In this document: positions 36,854-45,350 of the stretch, piece after piece
Layout: every line of letters begins with the position of its first letter
Position numbering within the stretch: the stretch's first letter is position 1
Assembly: GCF_015670745.1 (NCBI RefSeq)
Contig: NZ_JADPCH010000006.1
Location: 41,013-97,930, forward strand
Length of the DNA: 56,918 nucleotides
Origin: Collinsella aerofaciens
GTDB taxonomy: Bacteria > Actinomycetota > Coriobacteriia > Coriobacteriales > Coriobacteriaceae
Reading direction: 5' to 3'
Notes under the pieces: generated by a model
The model's input: the letters and a program-made list of their open reading frames with translations, nothing else
Database searches by the model: none
What the model was told of the DNA's origin: nothing
Program-made: the position numbers and the translations under genes

Positions 36854-37384
36854 CTACTTGAGGAGGAAGTCGGAGAGGGGAATGGTACGGGCCTCGCGAT
36901 GCTCGGGGTCGGCGATGTGGTCGGCAGGATAGCCACAGACAAGCATGTGATAGGGATAAACGCCCTTGGGCAGATTGAACTGCTCCTGTGCCACCTCAGG
37001 CTTAAAATGGCATACCCAGCACGTTCCCAGGCCCTGCTCGGTGGCCTCCATCATCATCTGATCGCAGACGATCGAAGTATCGATGGCACTCGAGTTCATC
37101 TGATCATACGGGCGCACCCAAGCATCATCGGTAACGCTGCAAATAAGGAAGATAAGCGGAGCGCCAAAGATAGACCCATCACGAGCAAACCGAGGCTGAC
37201 AAGCAGCAGCCTTCTCCAGAAGTTCAGGCGTATCCAACACCATCACGCGGGTTGGATGATTATTACAAGCAGAAGGAGCAATACGCCCAGCCTCAACAAT
37301 GGCATCCACCACAGCCCGCTCAACAGAACGATCCTGAAATTCACGACAAGAATACCGACCCCGAGCCAGATCCAAATAAGACAT
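36854..37384 (-). CDS. Nitroreductase-family flavoprotein
   Basis: FMN-dependent NAD(P)H oxidoreductase of 176 aa; substrate unknown. It starts MSYLDLARGRYSCREFQD, where RxSxREF is the FMN phosphate site, followed by RIAPSACNNHPTRVMV and a C-terminal EHREARTIPLSDFL. GGAGGG stands before the ATG on the minus strand (37384). An open frame continues upstream but is hydrophobic and unrelated to the family. It is a single gene, convergent with divIVA. Confidence 0.88.
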   Translation of the reverse strand: MSYLDLARGRYSCREFQDRSVERAVVDAIVEAGRIAPSACNNHPTRVMVLDTPELLEKAAACQPRFARDGSIFGAPLIFLICSVTDDAWVRPYDQMNSSAIDTSIVCDQMMMEATEQGLGTCWVCHFKPEVAQEQFNLPKGVYPYHMLVCGYPADHIADPEHREARTIPLSDFLLK

Positions 37385-37567
37385 ACAAGCCCTCCAACAA
37401 TTAAAAATCAAACAAACCCAAAGTAACCCAAACAGTACCCAAAGCAGCAATCAGCCAAACGCTCATCGAGGGCCAAAGTGTCCGAACGGATACCAAAGGT
37501 CCCTTCAGCCAAACCCCCATTGCGCTATAACTATCAGCCAAAGTTCCCAATGGTGGTACGTAAGGGA

Positions 37568-37646
37568 GCGGGCCCGGCCACTAATAACCTTTTGAACGAC
37601 TCTGCTTGCAGCCGGAGTGAAAAAGGTTATTAGTGGCCGGTCCCGC
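37568..37646. repeat. Large inverted repeat, 26-bp arms
   Basis: Arms 37568-37593 and 37621-37646 match except for one base; the inner 20 bp (starting CCGGCCACTAATAACC) are perfect. The 27-nt loop contains CTGC/GCAG. No T-tract follows on either side. It lies between the DUF47 stop and the nitroreductase start. It may act as a transcript barrier or be a REP/MITE-like element. The rest of 37385-37567 shows no gene. Confidence 0.65.
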
Positions 37647-37670
37647 GACCGCCGGGACACGTACCCCCAA

Positions 37671-38294
37671 TTAACTGTTCTTCATGACAATCGAATCCAC
37701 AACATCGGCCACATTCTCGCAGCAGTCGGCGCAGTACTCCAGGAAGGCGTAGACGTCACGCCAAGCGATGACCTCGAGCGGATCCTTGCCGTTAACGTGC
37801 AGGTTGCGCATGGCGTTGATGTAGAGCTCGTCGGCCTCGGACTCGATGGTGTTGATCTGGATGACCAGCTCGCGCAGCGTTTTGGACTTGCGGTAGTTGG
37901 GAAGCTCGACCATCAGGTCTTTCATGGCGCGGCAGGCGTCAGTCACCTTGTGGGCGATGACGATGGCGTCGGGATGGATGCTCTGAATGTTGGTGAAGTA
38001 GACGCGCTGCACGACGCCCTCAATACGGTCGAGCACGGTGTCGAGCGCGCAGCTCATCAGATCCAGATCCTCGCGCTCGAGCGGGGTGATAAAGGCGGTG
38101 AGCAGGGCGTCTTCGAGCTCGTGGTGCTTCTTGTCTGCCGCATGCTCAATCGCATGCATCTCCTCGAGCATGTCGTGGATCTGCGCGGGATCAAAGTTCT
38201 CAAAAATCTTGATGAGCAACTCTGCGGCCTGGACAGCAAGGTCGGCGCAGGCGACGTAGTTGTCAAAGTAGAACGAATCGGGTTTCTTTGCCAT
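37671..38294 (-). CDS. DUF47 (Pit accessory, PhoU-like) protein
   Basis: Helical protein of 207 aa of the DUF47/PhoU-like family (ADLAVQAAELLIKIFENF, then MHAIEHAADKKHHEL and PLEREDLDLMSCALDTVLDRIEG). Such proteins are encoded beside Pit-type phosphate transporters and probably regulate them. It lies 67 nt downstream of the pit gene on the same strand. Confidence 0.9.
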   Translation of the reverse strand: MAKKPDSFYFDNYVACADLAVQAAELLIKIFENFDPAQIHDMLEEMHAIEHAADKKHHELEDALLTAFITPLEREDLDLMSCALDTVLDRIEGVVQRVYFTNIQSIHPDAIVIAHKVTDACRAMKDLMVELPNYRKSKTLRELVIQINTIESEADELYINAMRNLHVNGKDPLEVIAWRDVYAFLEYCADCCENVADVVDSIVMKNS

Positions 38295-38361
38295 GGGTGG
38301 GTCCTTTCGAGGCGAAGACGGGTGGGCGAAGTGTTGCGGTCCAGATGGACGTTCGGTTTGA

Positions 38362-39411
38362 CTAGAGGAACATCATGAACAGCTTGGCCATGACAAAGCT
38401 GATGAGTCCGCAGGCGGGGAAGGTGAAGAACCAGGTGAACATCATGTCCTTGACGACGCCGAAGTTGATGGCCGAAAGGCGCTTGACGGCACCGACACCC
38501 ATAATGGCGCAGGTTTTGATGTGCGTGGAGGACACGGGGATGCCGGTAAGGGTGGCAAGTAGCAGGTTCGCGGCGCCCGCGAGGTCGGCGGAGAAGCCCT
38601 GATACTTCTCGAGCTTAACCATGCTCTGGCCGACGGACTTGATGATGCGCTCGCCGCCCACGCTGGTGCCGATACCCATGGTGGCCGAGCACAGCAGCAT
38701 AATCCAGATGGGGATGCCTGCATCGCCGACGCTCGTCTGGCCGCTGGCAAAGGCCACGCCTAAAAAGAGCACGCCGATGAACTTCTGTCCATCCTGCGCG
38801 CCGTGCATAAAGCTCATGGCCGCAGCGCTCGCGATCTGAGCGTATTTAAAGAAGACATTGGCACGTCGCCTGTTGGCGGCGGCGAAAAGGATCGAGACGA
38901 GCTTGCACAGGACCCAGCCCATGACAAAGCCCAGGCCGATGGAGAGTGCTAGGCCGTAGATGACCTTCATCCACTCGTGGACGTTGACGCTGCTCGCACC
39001 GCCGAGGGCGATGGCGGCACCGGTCAGGCCGGCGATAAGGCTGTGGCTTTGCGAGGTGGGGATGCCAAAACGCGACGCTGTGGCGCCGTAGACGACGATG
39101 GAGAACAGCGCCGCGCATAGGCAGGCGAGCGCCATGGTGCTGTTTCCGCCAAAGTCGACGATATGTGAGATGGTGTTGGCGACACTCGCGTTAAAGTGCG
39201 TCATGATGAGCACGCCGAGGAAGTTGAATGCGGCGCTCATGAGAATGGCGGCGCGGGCGGGCATGCAACGCGTAGTGACGCAGGTCGCGATGGCGTTGGG
39301 CGCGTCGGTCCATCCATTGACGAAGATGGCGCCCAACGCGAGGATCACGGTGACGGCAAGGACTGGGTTCGACACAATTTGGCCGAGGAAGGTTGAGAAC
39401 GTTACGTCCAT
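38362..39411 (-). CDS. pit: PiT-family inorganic phosphate transporter
   Basis: Membrane transporter of 349 aa, about ten hydrophobic segments. The two inverted PiT repeats show NGWTDAPNAIATCVTTR near residue 32 and GTSVGGERIIKSVGQSM near residue 250. PiT proteins take up phosphate (often as a metal complex) using the ion gradient, with lower affinity than Pst. It is transcribed with the DUF47 gene. Both this system and pstSCAB lie within 10 kb, which suggests a phosphate-uptake neighbourhood. Confidence 0.92.
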   Translation of the reverse strand: MDVTFSTFLGQIVSNPVLAVTVILALGAIFVNGWTDAPNAIATCVTTRCMPARAAILMSAAFNFLGVLIMTHFNASVANTISHIVDFGGNSTMALACLCAALFSIVVYGATASRFGIPTSQSHSLIAGLTGAAIALGGASSVNVHEWMKVIYGLALSIGLGFVMGWVLCKLVSILFAAANRRRANVFFKYAQIASAAAMSFMHGAQDGQKFIGVLFLGVAFASGQTSVGDAGIPIWIMLLCSATMGIGTSVGGERIIKSVGQSMVKLEKYQGFSADLAGAANLLLATLTGIPVSSTHIKTCAIMGVGAVKRLSAINFGVVKDMMFTWFFTFPACGLISFVMAKLFMMFL

Positions 39412-39661
39412 ATATGGGCTTTCTCGAAGTTTGCAGACACGTTACAAAAACATGATAAATCGTATCACCTCCTGCGGGTCTCTTTACCGAGTTCTGATGG
39501 GAGAAGTGAACTTTTTGGCACTAAAATTGAATATTAGCCCTGTTGACCGCGGGTGTTCTTTTTGCTAACACGCCATGCGGACACGTGCGATTACTACGAC
39601 ACTCCAAAACCACAGTCTGTTCGCTTTACAACATGCAAACATGCGTTCGATAATAGGAGGC

Positions 39662-40000
39662 ATGGAATATCGACAGACAGATGGCAAAACTCGGCGCGTG
39701 CACAAGCAGTATGTGGACGTCGTGGCTCGCATCCTCGCGGGCGGACAGGTCGTGCCGGTCACCGTCTGCTGGGTCGACGGTCGTTGCTTTACGATTGACG
39801 AGATTGTCTCGACCACTGGGTTTGGCCTGACGGTTCACGGCATCCGTACGGCAACCTATAAGGTGCGTTTTGGCAGGCACGCGACCGAGTTGTATCTGGA
39901 GGACCAGACGCGCGAGCGGGCGGACGGCTCGCAGGCGCACGTGATGCGTTGGTGGGTCTGGGCCTTTGATCGTACGCTTGAGGGCGAGCGCCGCAGGTAA
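39662..40000 (+). CDS. Conserved small protein, function unknown
   Basis: Product of 112 aa, basic, no signal peptide or membrane segment. The pattern KQYVDVVARILAGGQVVPVTVCWVDGR, then FTIDEI and a C-terminal MRWWVWAFD, is like that of small beta-rich proteins (DUF6504-like), but I cannot assign it firmly. An AGGAGG ends 1 nt before the ATG at 39662, a very short spacing; an in-frame ATG lies at 39641. It reads divergently from pit and towards the BI-1 gene. Confidence 0.6.
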   Translation: MEYRQTDGKTRRVHKQYVDVVARILAGGQVVPVTVCWVDGRCFTIDEIVSTTGFGLTVHGIRTATYKVRFGRHATELYLEDQTRERADGSQAHVMRWWVWAFDRTLEGERRR

Positions 40001-40078
40001 GGACGTACAGCATTCGGGTACAATGGCAGGAATCTTGTCAACTACGGCGCTGTCTTGCGTTTTTTGAAAGGACGAAGT

Positions 40079-40774
40079 ATGAACGATATCCAGGGCTATC
40101 AGAACGGCCCCATCGAGACCGGCGCAAGTCGCGCCAAGGAGATGTCGCCGCGCGCGTACAATCTCGCCATGTCTGCTCTCATTTTCTTGGGCTTTTGCGC
40201 CATGGGCGCCGGTGCTTACTTTACGAGCACCATGGCGTTTACCCGCATGATGATGAGCGGCGCCGCCTTGCCACTGGTCTTTGGCTCGTTTATCCTGACT
40301 ATTGTCGGTATCGTCATGATGTCGGCTGCTGCGGGCAAGCAGTCCGTGGGCCTGTCGCTCGTGGGTTACGTGATCTTTGCGAGCACCTTTGGCCTGACCG
40401 CGTCGTTTGGCCTTGCCAACTATGACCTGCCCACTATCAACACTGCCTTTATCGCCACGGCCGCCATCACCTTTGTCTTTGGCGCCTTGGGCGTGACGTT
40501 CCCCAAGTTTTTCCAGCGTGTGTATGGCATTGGTTTTGGCATCCTGCTTGCCACGATTCTGGTCGAGATCGTGCTGATGTTCATGGGCGTTTCGCAGTCC
40601 ATCACCGACCTGATCGTGATCGTGGTGTTCGCCGGCTTTATTGGCTACGACACCTATGTTGCCACGACGGTGCCGCCTACGCTGCCCAACGCCGTGCTCA
40701 TGGCGTCCAATCTGTTCGTGGACATTATCAACGTGTTCCTGCGTATTCTGAACATCCTCGGCCGTCGCGATTAA
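40079..40774 (+). CDS. Bax inhibitor-1/YccA family membrane protein
   Basis: Product of 231 aa with seven hydrophobic segments and the BI-1 pattern (ARAKEMSPRAYNLAMSALIF-like start, FAGFIGYDTYVAT near the C-terminus with the conserved acidic pair region, ending FVDIINVFLRILNILGRRD). Relatives are calcium-leak channels or membrane stress proteins; the role in this organism is unknown. ATG 40079 follows GAAAGGAC. Confidence 0.88.
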   Translation: MNDIQGYQNGPIETGASRAKEMSPRAYNLAMSALIFLGFCAMGAGAYFTSTMAFTRMMMSGAALPLVFGSFILTIVGIVMMSAAAGKQSVGLSLVGYVIFASTFGLTASFGLANYDLPTINTAFIATAAITFVFGALGVTFPKFFQRVYGIGFGILLATILVEIVLMFMGVSQSITDLIVIVVFAGFIGYDTYVATTVPPTLPNAVLMASNLFVDIINVFLRILNILGRRD

Positions 40775-40820
40775 AGCGCGGCATTGCGACGCTTCTTGCC
40801 GGACACGGTAAAACGATGCG

Positions 40821-40846
40821 AAAGGCGGTCCTTCGGGGCCGTCTTT
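40821..40846 (+). terminator. Terminator of the BI-1 gene
   Basis: AAAGGCGGTCC-TTCG-GGGCCGTCTTT, an 11-bp stem with two G-T pairs capped by a stable TTCG tetraloop and followed by a T-run. Confidence 0.88.
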
Positions 40847-40915
40847 TTTGTACGCGGCGGGGTATCATGGATGGGAAAAGCCGATAGCGGCAGAGACCGA
40901 GAAAGGTGACCACTT

Positions 40916-42031
40916 ATGGCAGACGTCGACAACAGGAACCGTAACCGCAGGTCCAACCGAGCGGGTCAGCACAATCCCAAGCGCGAGGCCCGTGCCAAGG
41001 CCGCCGAGCGTCACGTGGCAACTGTGTCCGAAGCGTGCGCCAAGGATATCGAGCGTTCGCTTGCCGGTGTTCGCGAGTTTGACGGTATGCCTGCCGGCTT
41101 TGTCGCGGCGATGAAGGCCAAGGTTCAGACTGCTGTGGCCGCCGAAGAACAGGTTGCCGAGGACGTCGAGGGCGCGGAGGCTGCCGAGGTCGAGGCAGCG
41201 CTCGAGCCCGTCGAGGAGCCTGCCGAGGAAATCGCTGAAGCTGAGTCCGCGCCTGCTGAGGAGCCCGCTCCGGCTCTGCCCGAGGTCACCGTGCTCGATG
41301 CCTCCGCCACGCAGGCCATCCTGGACAACGGTCGTGGCTATGCGCAGTTCTGCGACATGGCCGTGCTCGCCTTTGCCTCGTTCACCAACCCGGGCGGTGG
41401 CTATATTCAGGGTTATCTGGGCCAGGAGGCCACGCTGTGCGCCGATTCGTTTCTGTACAACGTTCTCGATAAGCAGCGTAAGTGGTACGGCGAGAACCGT
41501 CGCCGCAACATCAACTGCGAGCTCTATCGTAACCGCGCCCTAGTGGTGCCTGCGGTGCGCTTCGACCGCAACCACGTGCATGCATACGCCGACGTGATCG
41601 TGGCCGCCGCGCCCAACGTTAAGCGCGCCCGCCAGGAGTATCGCGTGAGCGACGATGCTCTGCTGGATGCCCTGCGCGACCGCATTCGCTTTGTGCTTGC
41701 CATCTGCGACGAGCTGGGTCGCGAGAAGCTCGTGCTGGGTGCTTGGGGCTGCGACAACAACGGCTTTGACGCAGAGGCCGTGGCCGAGCTCTTCCGCAAG
41801 GAGCTCGCGTCGGGCGACTTTAAGGTCAAGCAAGTCTTCTTTGCCGTGCCTTCTACGCGCTGGGATGAGGATTTTGCCAAGTTCGAGCACGTGCTGGCAA
41901 ACTTCCCCGAGCGCAACGAGGAGTCCTATGCTCAGGTTGCCGCTCGCGCTGCGGCAGCTCGCGCCGCCGAGCAGGCCCAGGCTGCTACCGAGGATGATGA
42001 GGACGAGGACGATTGGCGCAAGTACCTGTAA
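40916..42031 (+). CDS. PARG-like (TIGR02452-type) macrodomain protein with altered QEE motif
   Basis: Product of 371 aa. Residues about 1-60 are basic, about 70-120 are an E/A/P-rich linker, and residues about 125-350 match the TIGR02452 family, related to bacterial-type poly(ADP-ribose) glycohydrolases. The ADP-ribose loop is clear (FTNPGGGYIQGY, glycines 160-162), followed by Q170-E171-A172. In PARG enzymes this position reads QEE and the second glutamate is catalytic, so Ala172 suggests loss or change of hydrolase activity. Later landmarks are VVPAVRFDR, VIVAAAPN and LGAWGCDNNGFD. The C-terminus is acidic. The gene is flanked by two strong terminators and is expressed alone. Confidence 0.82.
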   Translation: MADVDNRNRNRRSNRAGQHNPKREARAKAAERHVATVSEACAKDIERSLAGVREFDGMPAGFVAAMKAKVQTAVAAEEQVAEDVEGAEAAEVEAALEPVEEPAEEIAEAESAPAEEPAPALPEVTVLDASATQAILDNGRGYAQFCDMAVLAFASFTNPGGGYIQGYLGQEATLCADSFLYNVLDKQRKWYGENRRRNINCELYRNRALVVPAVRFDRNHVHAYADVIVAAAPNVKRARQEYRVSDDALLDALRDRIRFVLAICDELGREKLVLGAWGCDNNGFDAEAVAELFRKELASGDFKVKQVFFAVPSTRWDEDFAKFEHVLANFPERNEESYAQVAARAAAARAAEQAQAATEDDEDEDDWRKYL

Positions 42032-42057
42032 CCGGTACGTGTTGACAGATAGGTCGA

Positions 42058-42085
42058 GCCGGCGGGAGAGGCTGCTCCCGCCGGC
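42058..42085 (+). terminator. Terminator of the PARG-like gene
   Basis: Perfect 11-bp arms GCCGGCGGGAG and CTCCCGCCGGC followed by TTTTT. Confidence 0.92.
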
Positions 42086-42110
42086 TTTTTACTAAAAGGA
42101 AGGGCTTACG

Positions 42111-42770
42111 ATGAAAAACGTTCTATGCTTTGGCGACAGCAACACCTATGGTTACGATCCGGCGGGCATGCGCGACGGCACCGCGGTGCGCTATGCGCGG
42201 GATGTGCGCTGGTGTGGCGTGGCCCAACGTGACTTAGGCGAGGGCTGGCATGTAATTGAAGAAGGCCTCAACGGCCGCACGACGGTACGCGACGACATGT
42301 GCCATCTGGACACCAATCTTAACGGCATTCGCGCGCTTCCGATGATGCTCGAGGCCCATAAGCCGCTGGACGCCATTGTGATCATGCTGGGCACCAACGA
42401 CTGCAAGACGGTCTTTAACGTGACGGCTGCCGATATCGCTCGTGGCGCCATGGCGCTGATTCGCGCCGTCCGCGCGTTTCCGTGGACCGACGCTGCGCCT
42501 TGTCCGCGCATTCTGCTGATGGCGCCTATCAAGATTAAGCCGCAGATCGCCGACGTATATATGACCGATTTTGACGAGCATTCCGTAGAAGCCTCGGAAC
42601 ATTTTGGTGAGTACTACGCGCATGTGGCTGAGCAGTTTGGCTGCGACTTTTTGAATGCCGCCGACTTTGCCGAGCCGGGCGATATCGACTATCTGCATAT
42701 GATGCCCGAAAGCCATGAGAGCCTGGGTCACGCCGTGGCAGCCAAGCTCCAAGAGATGCTCGGAGAGTAG
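42111..42770 (+). CDS. SGNH/GDSL-family hydrolase
   Basis: Esterase/lipase-type hydrolase of 219 aa without signal peptide, so cytosolic. Block I is CFGDSNTYGYDP (catalytic Ser), block II GLNGRTTVRDD, block III MLGTNDCK, and a histidine near the end (SLGHAVAAKL) completes the triad. It resembles arylesterase/lysophospholipase-L1-like proteins; substrate unknown. Confidence 0.88.
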   Translation: MKNVLCFGDSNTYGYDPAGMRDGTAVRYARDVRWCGVAQRDLGEGWHVIEEGLNGRTTVRDDMCHLDTNLNGIRALPMMLEAHKPLDAIVIMLGTNDCKTVFNVTAADIARGAMALIRAVRAFPWTDAAPCPRILLMAPIKIKPQIADVYMTDFDEHSVEASEHFGEYYAHVAEQFGCDFLNAADFAEPGDIDYLHMMPESHESLGHAVAAKLQEMLGE

Positions 42771-42782
42771 CGCGACCCCAAG

Positions 42783-42815
42783 CCACCGCAAAGGGGACGG
42801 GCGCCTTTGCGGTGG
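42783..42815. terminator. Bidirectional terminator-like palindrome
   Basis: CCACCGCAAAGG and CCTTTGCGGTGG, perfect 12-bp arms around a 9-nt loop, followed by TTTTGGG on the plus strand. It separates the convergent SGNH and thiD genes. It shares AAAGGGGACGGGC with the palindrome after xerD and TTGCGGTGG with the palindromes at 45903 and 46838. Confidence 0.75.
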
Positions 42816-42831
42816 TTTTGGGCTGCAAATC

Positions 42832-43662
42832 TTAATACTGCCACATGTGGTTGACGGGGCCGGAACTTTTGCCCATGTCAAAGCCGGCGGCCAGAGCGCC
42901 GGTTAGGTAGGCCTTGCCGGCGTTGACGGCGTCGGCAAGATCCATGCCCTGAGCCAGCGCGCAGGCGATGGCGGACGAGAGCGTGCATCCGGTGCCGTGC
43001 GTGTTGTCGGTCTCGATGCGCTTGTGGCGGAACCACGTGGTGAGTGGATCTCCCAGATGGTTGCCCTCGTCATCGAGTGGCGCGGGTTCGGCCAGTACAT
43101 CGTTGGCCTCGTTGACAAGATGCCCACCCTTAACGAGGGATGCGCAACCAAAGCGGCGGGTGAGGAGCATGGCAGCATTTTGCTGCGTGCGCTCGGAGTC
43201 GACCTCATAGTCGAGCAGTGCCATGGCCTCGGGAATATTGGGCGTGATAACCGTCGCTAGCGGGAACAGGCGGCGGGTGAGCGCCTCGGCGGCATCTTCG
43301 GCAATCAGCCGCGCGCCCGAGGTGGCGACCATGACGGGGTCGACGACCACGTTCGTTGCGTTCCAGGCGCTCAAGCGGTCGGCGATGACTTCGATAATCT
43401 CGACAGAAGAAACCATGCCGATCTTGACGGCGCTGGGGCGGATATCGTCAAAAACGGCGTCAATTTGCGCGGCTACGATATCTGGCGAGATATCCTGCAC
43501 GGCGGTAACGCCCAGGGTGTTTTGCGCTGTGATGGCGGTGATGGCCGTCTCGGCATACAGGCGGTGCGCCGTGATGGTCTTGATGTCGGCCTGAATGCCG
43601 GCGCCACCGCTGGAATCGGATCCCGCGATGGACAGGACGGCAGGTACCTTACTACGATCCAT
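42832..43662 (-). CDS. thiD: Hydroxymethylpyrimidine (phosphate) kinase
   Basis: Phosphorylates HMP and HMP-P in thiamine synthesis. The product is 276 aa, ribokinase fold. It starts AVLSIAGSDSSGGAGIQADIKT and has VVDPVMVATSGA, TPNIPEAMALL and the C-terminal GTGCTLSSAIA anion hole. GGGAGCGAAC precedes the ATG on the minus strand. It lies downstream of thiC in the same direction, with a 182-nt gap. Confidence 0.94.
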   Translation of the reverse strand: MDRSKVPAVLSIAGSDSSGGAGIQADIKTITAHRLYAETAITAITAQNTLGVTAVQDISPDIVAAQIDAVFDDIRPSAVKIGMVSSVEIIEVIADRLSAWNATNVVVDPVMVATSGARLIAEDAAEALTRRLFPLATVITPNIPEAMALLDYEVDSERTQQNAAMLLTRRFGCASLVKGGHLVNEANDVLAEPAPLDDEGNHLGDPLTTWFRHKRIETDNTHGTGCTLSSAIACALAQGMDLADAVNAGKAYLTGALAAGFDMGKSSGPVNHMWQY

Positions 43663-43844
43663 GTTCGCTCCCTTGTTCGGTCGGAATCAAATGGGTCTTT
43701 AAGCCAGCATTATAAAGATGCCCGGGCCGACTCTATGCCGAACCCGGGCGGGCGATGCAATCTCTACGCAAGTGTAAGTAAATGTTCACAAGTCAACAAT
43801 TGACAGGCACCAGCTCGCCGCCAGAAGCGGCCGCGGCGACAGGG

Positions 43845-45179
43845 TTAGTCCTCCATGCCGAGGTCGATCGTGGTGCCCTCGAAGATCTTGTTGACGGTGC
43901 GGACGGCGCACATCTTGCCACACATGGTGCAAGTGCCCTCGGTGGCGGCGGGGGACTCCTCGTAGCGCTTCTTGCCCGTAACCGGGTCGAGCGCGCACTT
44001 CCACATGGCGTCCCAGTCGAGCTTGCGGCGTGCCTGGCCCATCTTGTCGTCCATGTCGCGGGCGTGGGGCACCTTTTTGGCGATGTCGGCGGCGTGTGCG
44101 GCAATCTTGGTGGCCATGAGGCCGTCGAGCACGTCCTGGGCGTTGGGCAGGCACAAGTGCTCGGCCGGCGTCACGTAGCACAGGAAGTCGGCGCCGGAGC
44201 TGGCGGAGATAGCGCCGCCGATGGCAGCGGTGATGTGGTCGTAGCCCACGCCGATATCGGTCACCAGCGGCCCGAGCACATAGAACGGGGCGTTGTGGCA
44301 CAGGCGCTTCTGCAGTTTCATGTTGGCGGCGATCTCGTCGAGCGCCATGTGGCCCGGACCCTCGACCATAACCTGGACGCCGGCGGCCCATGCGCGCTTG
44401 CACAGCTTGCCCAGCTCGATCATCTCGGCGGTCTCGGTGGCGTCGTTGGAGTCGTAGAGGCAGCCCGGGCGACAGGAGTCGCCGAGCGAAATCGTCACGT
44501 CGTACTCGTGGCAGATTTCGAGCAGCTCGTCGTAGAACTCATAGAACGGGTTCTCGTTACCGGTGACCTCCATCCAGCCAAACAGCAGCGAGCCGCCGCG
44601 GCTCACGATGTTCATGAGGCGGCCGGTCTCCTTAAAGGTCTTTGTGACCGACTTGTTGATGCCGCAGTGGATGGTCATAAAGTCCACGCCGTCCTCGGCG
44701 TGCGCGCGCACGACCTCGAACAGGTCGTCCTTGGTAAGCTTGACCAGCGGCTTTTCCATGTAGCCGATGGCGTCGTACATGGGGACGGTACCTACCATGA
44801 GCGGCGTCTCGTCGATGAGCTGCTGGCGGAACTGGCGCGTCTTGCCCGAGTTGGAGAGGTCCATGATGGCGTCGGCGCCAAAGTCCTCGGCGATCTTGAC
44901 CTTCTTCCATTCCTCGGCGGCATCGGCCTTGTCGCCCGAGATGCCCAAGTTCACGTTGACCTTGGTGGACAGGCCCTCACCGACGCCAAAGGCGCGCATG
45001 CCTTTTTTGATGTGCACGATGTTGGCAGGAATGGCGATGCGGCCGTCGGCCACGCGCTCGCGGATGTACTCGGGGTCGCGATGCTCGCGCTCGGCGACCT
45101 CCTTCATCTGCGGTGTGATCTGCCCGGCGCGGGCGAAGTCGATTTGCGTGACGAGCTTGGGCTCGGTCTGTGTGCTCAT
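43845..45179 (-). CDS. thiC: Phosphomethylpyrimidine synthase (HMP-P synthase)
   Basis: Radical-SAM-type enzyme that converts aminoimidazole ribotide to HMP-P for thiamine. The product is 444 aa, the short form without the long N-terminal domain of E. coli ThiC (about 630 aa). Landmarks are MTIHCGINK, SLGDSCRPGCLYD, VMVEGPGHMALDEI and GGAISASSGADFLCYVTPAEHL. The C-terminal iron-sulfur site reads CTMCGKMC, that is C-x2-C-x3-C. ATG 45179 lies directly behind a TPP riboswitch; the frame upstream of it overlaps that RNA and is not coding. Confidence 0.95.
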   Translation of the reverse strand: MSTQTEPKLVTQIDFARAGQITPQMKEVAEREHRDPEYIRERVADGRIAIPANIVHIKKGMRAFGVGEGLSTKVNVNLGISGDKADAAEEWKKVKIAEDFGADAIMDLSNSGKTRQFRQQLIDETPLMVGTVPMYDAIGYMEKPLVKLTKDDLFEVVRAHAEDGVDFMTIHCGINKSVTKTFKETGRLMNIVSRGGSLLFGWMEVTGNENPFYEFYDELLEICHEYDVTISLGDSCRPGCLYDSNDATETAEMIELGKLCKRAWAAGVQVMVEGPGHMALDEIAANMKLQKRLCHNAPFYVLGPLVTDIGVGYDHITAAIGGAISASSGADFLCYVTPAEHLCLPNAQDVLDGLMATKIAAHAADIAKKVPHARDMDDKMGQARRKLDWDAMWKCALDPVTGKKRYEESPAATEGTCTMCGKMCAVRTVNKIFEGTTIDLGMED

Positions 45180-45183
45180 TGGC

Positions 45184-45282
45184 ACGGCTCCCTTCGTTGG
45201 CATTACCCATATCAGGTTTGCGGGTCAGGGCGGGCGCGCCCAATCTCAGCCTGCCGTCTTGTCCTGCAAGCCCCCCGTTTAT
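45184..45282 (-). promoter_or_regulatory. TPP riboswitch (THI element) of thiC
   Basis: On the minus strand the leader shows the conserved core in order: GGGGG then GCTTGCAGG, later GGCTGAGATTG, then GACCCGCAAACCTGAT and GGGTAATGCC-AACGAAGGGA. These match the thi-box, including CTGAGA and ACCTGAT. The AGGGAG at the 3' edge lies only about 9 nt before the thiC ATG, so thiamine pyrophosphate binding most likely blocks ribosome access. Confidence 0.93.
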
Positions 45283-45350
45283 GTAATGGGCTCAAGTATA
45301 GCTCGAATGGGTACGATTGGCCTAACGAGCGTGCCTGTGAGGAGGCGAAC

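Noticed and set aside
36842-37426. A plus-strand frame of 194 codons opposite the nitroreductase gene.
   Set aside because: The minus strand encodes a clear nitroreductase with a ribosome site; the plus-strand frame becomes low complexity (T, N, P, K rich) at its end.
43782-45350. A long plus-strand frame running into the 45351 gene, giving an apparent 696-aa protein.
   Set aside because: The first 520 codons are antisense to thiC and its riboswitch. The real gene starts at ATG 45351 behind GAGGAGG.
45301-45350. A shared divergent promoter for thiC and the 45351 gene.
   Set aside because: TATACT is present on the minus strand at 45295-45300, but no -35 element at suitable spacing was found.
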